Positions 28,164 through 36,579 of a DNA stretch of 64,000 nucleotides are shown here, piece by piece. Position 1 is the stretch's first letter. Every line of letters begins with the position of its first letter. The notes beneath the pieces were generated by a model, which saw only the letters and a program-made list of their open reading frames with translations, did not search any database and was not told the origin of the DNA. Source of the stretch: Mediterranea sp. (in: CFB group bacteria) (GTDB taxonomy: Bacteria > Bacteroidota > Bacteroidia > Bacteroidales > Bacteroidaceae); assembly GCA_031261785.1 (NCBI GenBank), contig JAISIZ010000020.1, forward strand, positions 1 through 64,000, read 5' to 3'. The position numbers were made by a program, and so were the translations under genes.

Positions 28164-30197
28164 ATGGATTTACAAGATAAAGTGATGCATGCGTTCACCG
28201 GCAAGGTGGTAAGAAAAGACTTGGCTTTCCTCGTCAAAGGAGGATTGCCTGTACCTACTTATGTGCTGGAATATCTACTTGGTCAATATTGCGCAAGCGA
28301 CGACGAAGAGATTATCAATGAAGGATTGGAGAAGGTGAAGAGAGTGATACAAGACAATTATGTTCATCGGGCGGAAGCCGAATCCATTAAGGGGAAAATA
28401 CGTGAAAAGGGGAAACATCGTATCATTGACAAAGTAAATGTCGTGCTCAACGAACGATTAGATGAATATCAGGCCAGCTTCGCAAACCTTGGATTGAACG
28501 GAGTACCCATTGGTACCGAATATGTAACGAGGAATCCTAAACTGTTGTCGGGCAACGGCGTATGGTGCATTGTCACTATCGGCTATGTCAGTGGGGAGGA
28601 CGTAAGAGTGCGCTGGGAAATAGAGAACTTGAAGCCAATTCAGATTTCGAATATTGATCTACAAGAGTATGTAGAGCAGCGGAAAAACTTCACAACCGAA
28701 GAGTGGATTGACTTTATGATGCATACCATCGGATTAAATCCGGACGTCATGAATCATCGAGAGAAATTGATTTCTTTAGCACGCCTGCTTCCCCATGTAG
28801 AAAACAACTTTAACTTTATGGAGCTTGGCCCCAAAGGCACAGGCAAGAGCCATGTTTTTCAAGAGTTATCACCTTATGGCGTCCTCGTAAGCGGCGGCGA
28901 TGTGACCAGCGCCCGTCTGTTTGTGAAGATGTCCGGGAATAAGGAAATCTTAGGTCTTGTCGGCTATTGGGACGTGGTCGCATGGGATGAATTCGAACAG
29001 CAAAAAGGACGCAATGTCGATGCTGTCTTGATAGATACCATGCAGAATTACTTGGCTAATAAGTCATTCAACCGAGGCAAAGGGACACACGAGGCCAGTG
29101 CCTCTATGGTTTTCGTTGGCAATACAAAGCATACTGTCCCCTATATGTTGAAAAATAGCCACCTCTTCGAGTCCATTCCAAACGCTTTTATCAAAGGAGC
29201 CTTTCTTGACCGCATCCATCTTTATAATCCTGGTTGGGAAATAAACACGTTGAAAAAAGGGAGCTTTTCCACAGGCTATGGTCTGATAACGGACTACATT
29301 GCAGCCGTACTCCATGAGTTGAGGAATAATGACCTTACAAGTATCTTGAAAGATTATGCGGCATTTGATGCCTCTCTTTCCGAACGTGACCACTTGGCTA
29401 TTCGTAAGACATTCTCGGGTATGGTAAAGTTGATATACCCCGATCTTGCCATGACGAATGAGGAGGCTTATGAGTTAATAGACTTTGCAGCAGAAGGGCG
29501 TAAACGGGTGAAAGACCAATTGGGGTTAATTGATGAAACCTTCAAGGCCGAACCGGCTAAGTTTAAATATATCAATCTGAAAAGCGAGAAAGAAATAGTA
29601 GTAGAGACTTTGGAAAGAATCAGTAATGGGCTTGCAGAGAAGCATGATGAGGAAACTACGGAGCAACCGGACACAAGTATCCAGCAGAACCGACCACGCA
29701 TTCCCATTCTTCGCGAGCAAAGCCTCTCCTTCCGCCTTGGACAAACAGGTATTACGTATGAAAAATTGTTTTCCCAATACATGGCATCAGCTAATGAAAT
29801 TACTATCGAAGATCCCTATATCCGCACCTCTTGGCAGCTTAGAAACTTTATGGAGTTTGTCTCCATGCTGATTGAAACGCGTCCCGTTGAAGATTTAAAG
29901 ATAAACCTTCTCACCTATGAGGAGGAGGCTAAAATACCGGCATTGATAGACCTATTGGACGATATTAAAGACGATATAGCTAACTATGGCATTGTCTTTT
30001 CTTACAAATTTTGCAACTTCCACGACCGCTGTATCAAGACAGATACGGGCTGGGTAATAACCCTTGGAAGAGGACTTGACATCTTTGAGAAATATGCACC
30101 TTATTCTGTTGCCGCCTCAAGACAGGATAAACGGAAATGCAAAGATTTTACAGCGATATATATGAGAGAGAAGAAACAAGCTCTGGGGTACGATTGA
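28164..30197 (+). CDS. brxL: BREX AAA+ protein BrxL with MITD1-like C-terminal domain
   Basis: A 677-residue protein. I chose ATG 28164; an in-frame TTG at 28143 would add seven residues and overlap pglZ. Residues 1-210 are BrxL N-terminal; the AAA+ core has Walker A GPKGTGKSH from residue 222 and later EGRKRVKDQLGLIDE, as in BrxL. From about 520 the sequence departs from the Lon-like end normally expected. It reads TGITYEKLFSQY, IEDPYIR (D550), LRNFMEF, then HDRCIK (H620), GW and GRGLD (G635). This matches, motif by motif, the C-terminal PLD-like domain of eukaryotic MITD1. No Ser-Lys protease dyad region is seen. The call 'Lon protease-like' would therefore be misleading. It is the last gene of the operon. 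Confidence 0.9.
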   Translation: MDLQDKVMHAFTGKVVRKDLAFLVKGGLPVPTYVLEYLLGQYCASDDEEIINEGLEKVKRVIQDNYVHRAEAESIKGKIREKGKHRIIDKVNVVLNERLDEYQASFANLGLNGVPIGTEYVTRNPKLLSGNGVWCIVTIGYVSGEDVRVRWEIENLKPIQISNIDLQEYVEQRKNFTTEEWIDFMMHTIGLNPDVMNHREKLISLARLLPHVENNFNFMELGPKGTGKSHVFQELSPYGVLVSGGDVTSARLFVKMSGNKEILGLVGYWDVVAWDEFEQQKGRNVDAVLIDTMQNYLANKSFNRGKGTHEASASMVFVGNTKHTVPYMLKNSHLFESIPNAFIKGAFLDRIHLYNPGWEINTLKKGSFSTGYGLITDYIAAVLHELRNNDLTSILKDYAAFDASLSERDHLAIRKTFSGMVKLIYPDLAMTNEEAYELIDFAAEGRKRVKDQLGLIDETFKAEPAKFKYINLKSEKEIVVETLERISNGLAEKHDEETTEQPDTSIQQNRPRIPILREQSLSFRLGQTGITYEKLFSQYMASANEITIEDPYIRTSWQLRNFMEFVSMLIETRPVEDLKINLLTYEEEAKIPALIDLLDDIKDDIANYGIVFSYKFCNFHDRCIKTDTGWVITLGRGLDIFEKYAPYSVAASRQDKRKCKDFTAIYMREKKQALGYD

Positions 30198-30259
30198 CGA
30201 AGTCAGAAGCCATTATATCAAATGCTTTTTCATCACGCCAGAGATGCGTGCGATATTAA

Positions 30260-30531
30260 CGGGTCATGCGCAATAGTCCGTGGCTTCACCATGCCCATAG
30301 AGAAGCTTTTATCCCACAGGCGCGGGACAAGTGTCCCTCGCCCGCGGGATAAAAGTCCCGTGCACGCGGGACGGACGTCCCGCTTAGGTGGGACATCGCG
30401 GACATGCAAGCGTATTTGAGGAGTGCGTGCGGGAAGGGTTGGTGGATAGCCATGGGTTTCATATCGAGGAACGCTCGCAAGGAGATACGCTGTGCCCACC
30501 AGCTAAACACGGACTATTGCGCATGAGCCGT
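30260..30531. mobile_element. Inverted-repeat-bounded structure at BREX right boundary
   Basis: A 24-base segment at 30260-30283 and its reverse complement at 30508-30531 agree at 23 of 24 positions (core ATGCGCAATAGTCCGTG). They bound a 272-bp segment with no gene, which contains the 22-bp array at 30311-30398. It begins 63 bases after the brxL stop. It could be a MITE-like element, an old insertion scar or a large hairpin. No transposase is present and no target duplication is clear. The rest of 30198-30751 holds nothing I recognise. Confidence 0.6.
30311..30398. repeat. Four 22-bp units of an interrupted palindrome
   Basis: Units start at 30311, 30333, 30355 and 30377, exactly 22 bases apart. 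Each begins (A/G)TCCC and carries G(C/T)GGGA 11 bases later, so GGGAC and GTCCC face each other across four bases at each junction (for example GGGAC-aagt-GTCCC). The half-sites are conserved while the intervening bases vary. The period is about two helical turns. It may bind a dimeric protein or form hairpins after brxL. Confidence 0.8.
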
Positions 30532-30751
30532 GATGACAGCACACATCTTATCGGGCACAATTTCACTCGTCGCTCCTTGATGGACTTGTATCCTCTAATG
30601 GTCATTTCCGCTATCATCCGGCTTTCAGATTGATCGTTCGTTGCTTAATGCCTCGCAAAATAGGTTTTTCAATTCAATGCCACAATATCATCTTCCACAA
30701 AATGGACAAGCACGTCACCCTTTCACATTGTTCCCGCTAAAACACCATTCC

Positions 30752-30940
30752 TCACGTTGATGCGGAGGTGTGTTTCTTCTTCACCCGTCCTGACTTCTTC
30801 AGCGCTTCGGCAATGATCCATTGCAACTGTCCGTTGATGCTGCGAAACTCGTCGCTGGCCCATTTTTCCAGGGCCTCCATGGTGTCGTTGTCCACGCGGA
30901 GCACGAAACTTTTGGTTGATGTTTCCTTTTGTTTGGGCAT
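30752..30940 (-). CDS. Arc-like ribbon-helix-helix DNA-binding protein
   Basis: A 62-residue protein with the short beta strand ([19 protein letters not shown]) and two helices of the ribbon-helix-helix fold, then a basic tail ([11 protein letters not shown]). It follows the SPFH gene on the same strand with a 53-base gap, a pairing often seen in Bacteroidales. Its likely role is regulating that gene, or a partner in its function; the operator is unknown. Confidence 0.82.
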   Translation of the reverse strand: MPKQKETSTKSFVLRVDNDTMEALEKWASDEFRSINGQLQWIIAEALKKSGRVKKKHTSAST

Positions 30941-30993
30941 GGCGTAATCTGTGTGTGGTTCTCTGATTGTAGTGCCTCCGGTACGGCCGTCGG

Positions 30994-31932
30994 TTACTGG
31001 TGGAGCGTGCCCGTGTTCACGACAGGCTGCGCGGCTTCGTCGGCGCAGAGCACCACGAGCAGATTGCTGACCATGGCGGCCTTCTTGTCTTCGTCCAGCT
31101 CCACCACATCCTCGTCGGCGAGTTGGTGTAGAGCCATCTTCACCATGGAGACTGCTCCCTCCACGATCTTCTCGCGAGCGGCAATGATGGCCGACGCCTG
31201 CTGACGACGCAGCATCACGGCGGCTATCTCGGGGGCGTAGGCCAAGTAGTTGATACGCGCCTCCACGACCTCTATGCCTGCCATGAAGAGGCGTTCGTTA
31301 AGCTTACGCTCCATCTGGTCGTTGATTTGCTCGCTGCCCGCGCGCAGGGTAAGTTCGCTGTTCTCCTCCCCGTTGTTGTCGTAAGCATATTCGCCGGCCA
31401 CTTGCCGCAGAGCGGCGTCGCTCTGCACCTTCACGAAACTCTCGAAGGCGTTCATGCGTTGCCCCACGGTGATGCCGACCGTGCCGACCGAACCGGCCAT
31501 GGTTTGGGCGTCGATCTCGAACATGGCCTTGTAGGTGTCCCGCACCTTCCATACCAGCACGAGGCCGATGAGTATGGGGTTGCCGATCTTGTCGTTCACC
31601 TTGATGGGATCCACGTCGAGGTTACGGGCGCGCATCGAGAGTTTCTTCTGCGAGAGGAAGGGATTGACCCAAAAGAGGCCGGTGTCGCGAAACGTGCCTT
31701 TGTAATTGCCGAAGAAGATCAGGACCTTCGATTCGTTAGGCTCCAGCTGCACGTAGCCGGCGAAGAGGATACAGACGATGGTGACCACCGCTGCCGAACA
31801 AAGCACGATGGGGAGGCTACCCGTAGTGAAGCCGTAGACACAGGCCGCGAGGAGAAGTAAGTGAATGGCGATCATCAGGAAGCCGTTCATCTTGAAACCG
31901 GTGAAATTCTTTTCTTTTGTTTCCATACTCAT
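30994..31932 (-). CDS. SPFH/band 7 membrane protein
   Basis: A 312-residue protein with two hydrophobic segments near the N-terminus (about residues 14-60) and an SPFH domain following ([16 protein letters not shown], then [12 protein letters not shown]). SPFH proteins assemble in membrane microdomains and scaffold other factors. The start is the ATG at 31932; a second at 31926 is equally possible. Longer in-frame reading to 32991 is antisense to tsaD and rejected. It is divergent from tsaD and heads a two-gene operon with the RHH gene. Confidence 0.88.
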   Translation of the reverse strand: MSMETKEKNFTGFKMNGFLMIAIHLLLLAACVYGFTTGSLPIVLCSAAVVTIVCILFAGYVQLEPNESKVLIFFGNYKGTFRDTGLFWVNPFLSQKKLSMRARNLDVDPIKVNDKIGNPILIGLVLVWKVRDTYKAMFEIDAQTMAGSVGTVGITVGQRMNAFESFVKVQSDAALRQVAGEYAYDNNGEENSELTLRAGSEQINDQMERKLNERLFMAGIEVVEARINYLAYAPEIAAVMLRRQQASAIIAAREKIVEGAVSMVKMALHQLADEDVVELDEDKKAAMVSNLLVVLCADEAAQPVVNTGTLHQ

Positions 31933-32086
31933 TAGGATTAAGTTGATATTAAATTGATATCGCGAATATATTGCTTTGTTTTGGATAAAAGCAAGCGTTT
32001 GCAAGTAGGACATCCCTCTTTTATGATTTATTAGCAGAAAGAGGACGATAAGGGGACACGTAGTAGGATAAGTCGACTGAAAAGCG

Positions 32087-32094
32087 TACTTTTG
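32087..32094 (+). promoter_or_regulatory. -7 box of the tsaD promoter
   Basis: TACTTTTG, an exact TAnnTTTG, lies 27 bases before the tsaD start. The 189-base divergent gap also carries TATATTCG on the minus strand (31970-31963), a one-mismatch -7 candidate for the SPFH gene. Confidence 0.5.
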
Positions 32095-32121
32095 CACCGT
32101 TTTTTTAATTAGGTATCGACT

Positions 32122-33141
32122 ATGAGCGTAATTGTATTGGGAATAGAGTCGTCGTGCGACGACACCTCGGCAGCCGTGATCAGGGATGGCTACCTGCTGT
32201 CCAACGTGATAGCGAGCCAGGCCGTGCACGAAGCTTATGGCGGCGTAGTGCCCGAGCTGGCCTCGCGGGCGCACCAGCAAAACATCGTCCCCGTGGTGCA
32301 CGAGGCGCTTAAACGGGCGGGGGTGGCGAAAGAGGAGCTGAGCGCGGTGGCCTTCACCCGGGGGCCGGGACTGATGGGATCGCTCCTGGTAGGCGTGTCG
32401 TTCGCCAAGGGATTCGCCCGCGCGCTGGGCATCCCGCTCATCGACGTCAACCACCTCAATGGGCACGTGCTGGCGCACTTCATCCAGACGGAGGGGGAAG
32501 AGAACAGGGTACCCCGGTTCCCGTTCCTCTGCCTGCTGGTGTCGGGCGGCAACTCGCAAATCATTCTGGTGGAGGCGTACAACGATATGCGGATCCTGGG
32601 GCAAACCATTGACGACGCCGCGGGAGAGGCCATCGATAAATGCTCCAAGGTAATGGGACTGGGCTATCCCGGAGGACCCATTATCGACAAGCTCGCCCGC
32701 CAGGGAAACCCCAAGGCGTACACCTTCAGCAAGCCACATATACCGAGGCTGGACTATAGCTTCAGCGGACTGAAGACATCCTTCCTCTATTCGCTCCGCG
32801 ACTGGCTGACGGACGATCCCGACTTCGTGGAACACCACAAGGCCGACCTCGCCGCCTCGCTGGAGGCCACCGTAGTAGACATCCTGATGGACAAGCTCCG
32901 CAAGGCCGCCAAGCAATACGACATCAAGGAGGTGGCCGTAGCGGGAGGCGTGTCGGCCAACAACGGGCTGCGCGAAGCCTTCCGGCAACATGCTGAGCGG
33001 TATGGGTGGAACATCTTCATCCCCAAGTTCAGCTACACCACCGACAACGCGGCGATGATCGCCATGAACGGGTACTTCAAGTACCTGGACAAAGACTTCT
33101 GCCCCATCGACCTCCCGGCCTACTCACGGGTGACGATGTAG
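32122..33141 (+). CDS. tsaD: tRNA N6-adenosine threonylcarbamoyltransferase
   Basis: A 339-residue enzyme of the Kae1/TsaD family that transfers threonylcarbamoyl to A37 of ANN-decoding tRNAs (t6A). The N-terminal [19 protein letters not shown] motif and the metal-binding HLNGH (H111 and H115) are intact, as are GGNSQIILV and the C-terminal [10 protein letters not shown]. Length is normal. It is followed 61 bases later by cinA on the same strand. Confidence 0.97.
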   Translation: MSVIVLGIESSCDDTSAAVIRDGYLLSNVIASQAVHEAYGGVVPELASRAHQQNIVPVVHEALKRAGVAKEELSAVAFTRGPGLMGSLLVGVSFAKGFARALGIPLIDVNHLNGHVLAHFIQTEGEENRVPRFPFLCLLVSGGNSQIILVEAYNDMRILGQTIDDAAGEAIDKCSKVMGLGYPGGPIIDKLARQGNPKAYTFSKPHIPRLDYSFSGLKTSFLYSLRDWLTDDPDFVEHHKADLAASLEATVVDILMDKLRKAAKQYDIKEVAVAGGVSANNGLREAFRQHAERYGWNIFIPKFSYTTDNAAMIAMNGYFKYLDKDFCPIDLPAYSRVTM

Positions 33142-33202
33142 CGCCGACTCGCGGAAGTGGGATATATATAATGATATAGGTATAGAGAAACAGCGTAAGC
33201 GT

Positions 33203-34435
33203 ATGTTCGCGGAAATAATAACCATTGGCGACGAGCTGCTCATCGGGCAGGTAGTCGACACCAACTCCGCCTGGATGGGGCGGGAGCTGAACAAGATAGG
33301 CATAGAAGTACTCCGCGTGGTGACCATCCGCGACCGCGAGAAGGAGATTCTCGAGGCGATAGACGGAGCCATGCGGCACGTGGACATCGTGCTGGTGACC
33401 GGAGGGCTTGGCCCCACGAAGGACGACATCACCAAGCAGACCCTCTGCAAGTACTTCCACACCGAACTGATGCTGAGCGAAGAGGTGTTGGCGAACGTGA
33501 GGCGTCTGCTGGCCGGACGCGTCCGCATGAACGCCCTGAACGAATCCCAGGCCATGGTACCGCGCGACTGCGTGGTGATCGACAACCCTGTGGGCACGGC
33601 ACCCGTCAGCTGGTTCGAGCGCGACGGCAAGGTACTGGTATCCATGCCGGGTGTGCCGCAGGAGATGATGGCGGTGATGGAGAGGTCGGTACTTCCCAGA
33701 CTGCGGCAGACATTCCATACCGACGTCATCGCGCACCGCACCTTCCTGGTGGGACACTATCCCGAATCGATGCTGGCCGAGAAACTGGAGGCATGGGAGA
33801 CGGCACTGCCCGAGAGCGTGAAGCTGGCCTACCTGCCCAAACCGGGCATGGTGCGCCTGCGCCTCACCGGAAGGGGTAAGGAGAAGCTAATGGTGGAAGA
33901 GGCGCTCGATCGCGAGCAGGCTCACCTGGAAGCCATCCTGGGCGACGACATCCTGGCCGAGAGCGACGTGCCGCTGGAGGCAGTGGTGGGTGAGCTGCTG
34001 AGACAGGAACACCTCACCGTGGCCACGGCCGAGAGCTGCACCGGTGGCAGCGTGGCAGCGAGGCTGACGTCGGTGGCGGGAAGCTCGGAATACTTCCGTG
34101 GCGGCGTGGTGGCCTATGCCAACGAGGTAAAGATGACGCTGCTCCACGTGTCGCCCGACACGCTGGCAAGGCATGGCGCCGTAAGCGAGCGGACGGTGGT
34201 CGAGATGGTGAAAGGAGCGATGGAGACGCTGGGCACGGATTGCGCCGTGGCTACGTCGGGCATCGCCGGTCCGGGTGGCGGGACACCCGAGAAGCCTGTG
34301 GGCACTATCTGGATGGCCGTTGGTTATAAAGATGAAATAAGAACGTACCGCCAGGAGCGTGACCAAGGACGGGCGATGAACGTGGAAAGGGCGGGGACCA
34401 ACGCATTGTCGTTGCTGATCGACCTGCTCAAGTAG
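33203..34435 (+). CDS. cinA: CinA family NMN amidohydrolase / nucleotide-binding protein
   Basis: A 410-residue two-domain protein. Residues 1-170 are a MoCF-type domain ([19 protein letters not shown] and [11 protein letters not shown]). Residues about 255-405 are the CinA C-terminal domain with [26 protein letters not shown] and [16 protein letters not shown], characteristic of nicotinamide mononucleotide deamidases. The protein recycles NMN to NaMN in NAD salvage. It sits between tsaD and the ribosomal protein genes. Confidence 0.94.
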   Translation: MFAEIITIGDELLIGQVVDTNSAWMGRELNKIGIEVLRVVTIRDREKEILEAIDGAMRHVDIVLVTGGLGPTKDDITKQTLCKYFHTELMLSEEVLANVRRLLAGRVRMNALNESQAMVPRDCVVIDNPVGTAPVSWFERDGKVLVSMPGVPQEMMAVMERSVLPRLRQTFHTDVIAHRTFLVGHYPESMLAEKLEAWETALPESVKLAYLPKPGMVRLRLTGRGKEKLMVEEALDREQAHLEAILGDDILAESDVPLEAVVGELLRQEHLTVATAESCTGGSVAARLTSVAGSSEYFRGGVVAYANEVKMTLLHVSPDTLARHGAVSERTVVEMVKGAMETLGTDCAVATSGIAGPGGGTPEKPVGTIWMAVGYKDEIRTYRQERDQGRAMNVERAGTNALSLLIDLLK

Positions 34436-34476
34436 CGGAAAAACAGCACGTAAAGAGGAATTTATCGAGAAAACGC

Positions 34477-34507
34477 TTGTTTTATAGGGATAAATGTAGT
34501 TACTTTG
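34477..34507 (+). promoter_or_regulatory. Promoter of rpmB-rpmG-DUF4295
   Basis: TTG at 34477-34479 is followed after 20 bases by TTACTTTG (34500-34507), one mismatch from TAnnTTTG. The rpmB ATG is 50 bases downstream. Spacing is that of Bacteroidales vegetative promoters. Confidence 0.55.
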
Positions 34508-34556
34508 CATCCTGTTTGAAGTTACCCAAGAAATATAACTAAAAAATAAGATAGAA

Positions 34557-34817
34557 ATGTCGAAGATTTGTCAGATTACCGGAAAGAAGGCCATGATTGG
34601 CAACAATGTTTCGCATTCGAAAAGGAGGACCAAAAGGACCTTCGATGTGAACTTGTTTAGGAAGAAGTTCTACTACGTAGAGCAGGATTGTTGGATCAGC
34701 CTTAGCATCAGCGCCAACGGCTTGCGCGTCATCAACAAAAAAGGGTTGCATGCCGCGTTGACCGACGCTGTGGTCAAGGGCTTCTGTGATTGGAAAGACA
34801 TTAGAGTAATTGGCTAA
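34557..34817 (+). CDS. rpmB: 50S ribosomal protein L28
   Basis: An 86-residue L28 with the family opening [20 protein letters not shown] and basic [11 protein letters not shown]. It is part of the large ribosomal subunit. It starts a tight three-gene unit with rpmG (24-base gap) and the DUF4295 gene. Confidence 0.98.
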   Translation: MSKICQITGKKAMIGNNVSHSKRRTKRTFDVNLFRKKFYYVEQDCWISLSISANGLRVINKKGLHAALTDAVVKGFCDWKDIRVIG

Positions 34818-34841
34818 ACAGCGTAGAAGGAGGATTATACA

Positions 34842-35030
34842 ATGGCAAAGAAAGCGAAAGGCAACAGAGTGCAGGTGATCCTGGAATGCACGGAGCACAA
34901 GAACAGTGGCATGCCCGGCACGTCGAGGTACATCACCACGAAGAACAGAAAGAATACCACCGAACGGTTGGAACTGAAGAAATACAACCCCATCTTGAAG
35001 CGGATGACGGTTCACAAGGAAATCAAATAA
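34842..35030 (+). CDS. rpmG: 50S ribosomal protein L33
   Basis: A 62-residue, very basic protein ([20 protein letters not shown], then [12 protein letters not shown]), the L33 pattern. It has one Cys only, so it is the zinc-free form. It lies between rpmB and the DUF4295 gene. Confidence 0.97.
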   Translation: MAKKAKGNRVQVILECTEHKNSGMPGTSRYITTKNRKNTTERLELKKYNPILKRMTVHKEIK

Positions 35031-35052
35031 TACATCTATATAGGTATAAGCT

Positions 35053-35211
35053 ATGGCAAAGAAGACAGTCGCAAGTTTGCACGAAGGCTCCAAGGAGGGC
35101 CGTGCTTACACAAAGGTTATCAAAATGGTCAAGTCTCCCAAGACCGGAGCTTACGTTTTTGATGAGCAAATGGTACCGAACGAGAAAGTGCAGGACTTCT
35201 TCAAGAAGTAA
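35053..35211 (+). CDS. DUF4295 ribosome-associated-locus small protein
   Basis: A 52-residue basic protein (MAKKTVASLHEGSKEGR through FDEQMVPNEKVQDFFKK). It follows rpmG by 22 bases, its normal place in Bacteroidota, and is probably co-transcribed with it; its function is unknown. In related genomes ftsY often follows; here a strong terminator and an unrelated nuclease gene do. Confidence 0.93.
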   Translation: MAKKTVASLHEGSKEGRAYTKVIKMVKSPKTGAYVFDEQMVPNEKVQDFFKK

Positions 35212-35240
35212 TATCCTCTCTCGTACGTCGATCGAGATAC

Positions 35241-35286
35241 AACTTCCCAATGAGCTGGTGACAGCGATCATTGGGAAGTTTTTTTT
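35241..35286 (+). terminator. Intrinsic terminator after the rpmB operon
   Basis: AACTTCCCAATGA (35241-35253) pairs perfectly with TCATTGGGAAGTT (35268-35280) and runs into eight T. The stem has 13 pairs and the loop 14 bases. It lies 30 bases after the DUF4295 stop. Confidence 0.93.
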
Positions 35287-35325
35287 GAGGGGGGGACATG
35301 TCTCTACCCCTCCCGCGAACGCGGA

Positions 35326-36252
35326 TCACGAATGGACAGAATCGCGTATGTTCTTTATCTCCTCCACAGATAGCCCCGTATATTGGGAGATGGTCTCGAA
35401 AGGAACGCCGCCAGCTATCATCGAGAGCGCGATTCTGTGCAGGGTCTTTTCTTCCCCTATAGCTTCCCCTTCGGCCCTTCCTCTGGCCCTTCCCCTGGCC
35501 TCTCCTCTGGCCTCTCCTTTGGCTTCTCCTCTGGCTTCTCCTCTCCGTTCATAGCTACTGATCAATGTCCTTTCCACGCTGATGATGTCCCAGAACTTCT
35601 CGTATCCAAGCAATTGGGCGTCGGTGAATGCCGCTTCCTCGATCACGGTCACGGCCTTGTTGATGTCGGGATTGTCAAGTAGATCCCTGGGCACCTCGCG
35701 CGTTCGCTCGTCGATCTCCGTCAGGTAGCGGAGCCAGAGCACTTTCATTTTCTTCTCCCGGTAAGTTTGGGGATTGTATTTGGGTAGTTCGACGAAGACG
35801 AGGTGCAGGCCGTCGATCACCTTGTCGGTATGCTCCACGTGCACCAGCTGGTAATAGTGGTAGTAGCCCTGTAGCCCGGGTTCGAACACTTCGTTGACCA
35901 GATTGAGGGAATAGACGGGTTGCAACAGTTCGTATCGATTGCCTGCCCCTATCTGGCGTACGTAAGCCTTCGAGGCGTTGAACAGCACCCGTTGCTTGAA
36001 CTCGGGCGACCAGATCATCTGCATCTCCACGAGGAACTGCCGTCCGCGGTTGTCGCGGCAGCGCACGTCGACGATGCTGTTCTTGCGTAGCGGATTGTCG
36101 GGCACCAGCTCGGGAGGGAGGTATTCAATCTCCTGTATCTCCTGTTCTGGTTCCAGCGGCAGCAGAGCGTTGAGGAAACTCATCACCAAGTCGGGATGCT
36201 CACCGAATACCTGCTTGAAAGTCAGGTCGGCTTTCGGATCCAAGTATCTCAT
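35326..36252 (-). CDS. Rpn/PD-(D/E)XK nuclease family protein
   Basis: A 308-residue protein of the PDDEXK_2/Rpn family related to transposase-like nucleases. The catalytic pattern is SIVDVRC (D62) followed by FLVEMQ (E76, Q78). Two Tyr-rich segments (LLQPVYSLNLV, QGYYHYYQ) follow. Residues about 236-266 are a GEARGEAK-like charged repeat encoded by near-tandem 12-base units, a slip-prone linker. The C-terminal part has a HTH-like PFETISQYTGLSVEEI. Some relatives act as recombination-promoting nucleases and some as defence effectors; role here is unknown. ATG 36252 gives the full conserved N-terminus. Confidence 0.85.
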   Translation of the reverse strand: MRYLDPKADLTFKQVFGEHPDLVMSFLNALLPLEPEQEIQEIEYLPPELVPDNPLRKNSIVDVRCRDNRGRQFLVEMQMIWSPEFKQRVLFNASKAYVRQIGAGNRYELLQPVYSLNLVNEVFEPGLQGYYHYYQLVHVEHTDKVIDGLHLVFVELPKYNPQTYREKKMKVLWLRYLTEIDERTREVPRDLLDNPDINKAVTVIEEAAFTDAQLLGYEKFWDIISVERTLISSYERRGEARGEAKGEARGEARGRARGRAEGEAIGEEKTLHRIALSMIAGGVPFETISQYTGLSVEEIKNIRDSVHS

Positions 36253-36282
36253 ATATTATTCCGTATAAAGGTTATGCGGGTG

Positions 36283-36313
36283 CAAAAATAACGAGAAAAA
36301 GGATAGAAAGCAA
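36283..36313 (-). promoter_or_regulatory. Promoter of the Rpn-like gene
   Basis: On the minus strand TTG (36313-36311) and TATTTTTG (36290-36283, exact TAnnTTTG) are separated by 20 bases. The gene starts 31 bases after the box. Confidence 0.55.
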
Positions 36314-36361
36314 CTCTTATCTTGCATATCGCCCTGCTTTTGTTTGTCGCGAAGACAGGGG

Positions 36362-36415
36362 AAAGAACCTCCCAAAGTCTTTCTTTGCCCACAAAAAGAC
36401 TTTGGAGGGTTCTTT
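36362..36415. terminator. Long hairpin, probable bidirectional terminator
   Basis: The arm from 36362 (AAAGAACCTCC...) pairs with the arm ending 36413 (...GAGGGTTCTTT) over about 21 bases with one or two mismatches, and the right arm ends in five T. The left arm opens with AAA on the other strand. It stands between the divergent Rpn-like and PepSY-like genes, an unusual place for a terminator. Confidence 0.6.
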
Positions 36416-36520
36416 TTCATGAGCCTGCTTGTCTTGGCATGACGTAGCTTTCCCGGCGCGCCCATCGAAAAAAAAGGTATCTCGCCGCGCTTATTCCTAA
36501 ATCATTTCAGATTCCCGCCT

Positions 36521-36554
36521 CATCTTTGTGGCGTGAAACATCAGGTGATGTTTC
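36521..36554 (+). promoter_or_regulatory. -7 box and palindromic site before the PepSY-like pair
   Basis: CATCTTTG at 36521-36528 is one mismatch from TAnnTTTG. Six bases later, where transcription would start, GAAACATCA-GG-TGATGTTTC (36535-36554) forms a 20-base palindrome. It may be an operator for a dimeric repressor or a hairpin at the 5' end of the mRNA. The first gene begins 25 bases after it. Confidence 0.5.
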
Positions 36555-36579
36555 GCGTGAACTTCGAAAAATAAGAGGT

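Noticed and set aside
30222-30633. Several short open frames downstream of brxL
   Set aside because: They cross the 22-bp palindrome array and inverted repeats and have no homology or start context.
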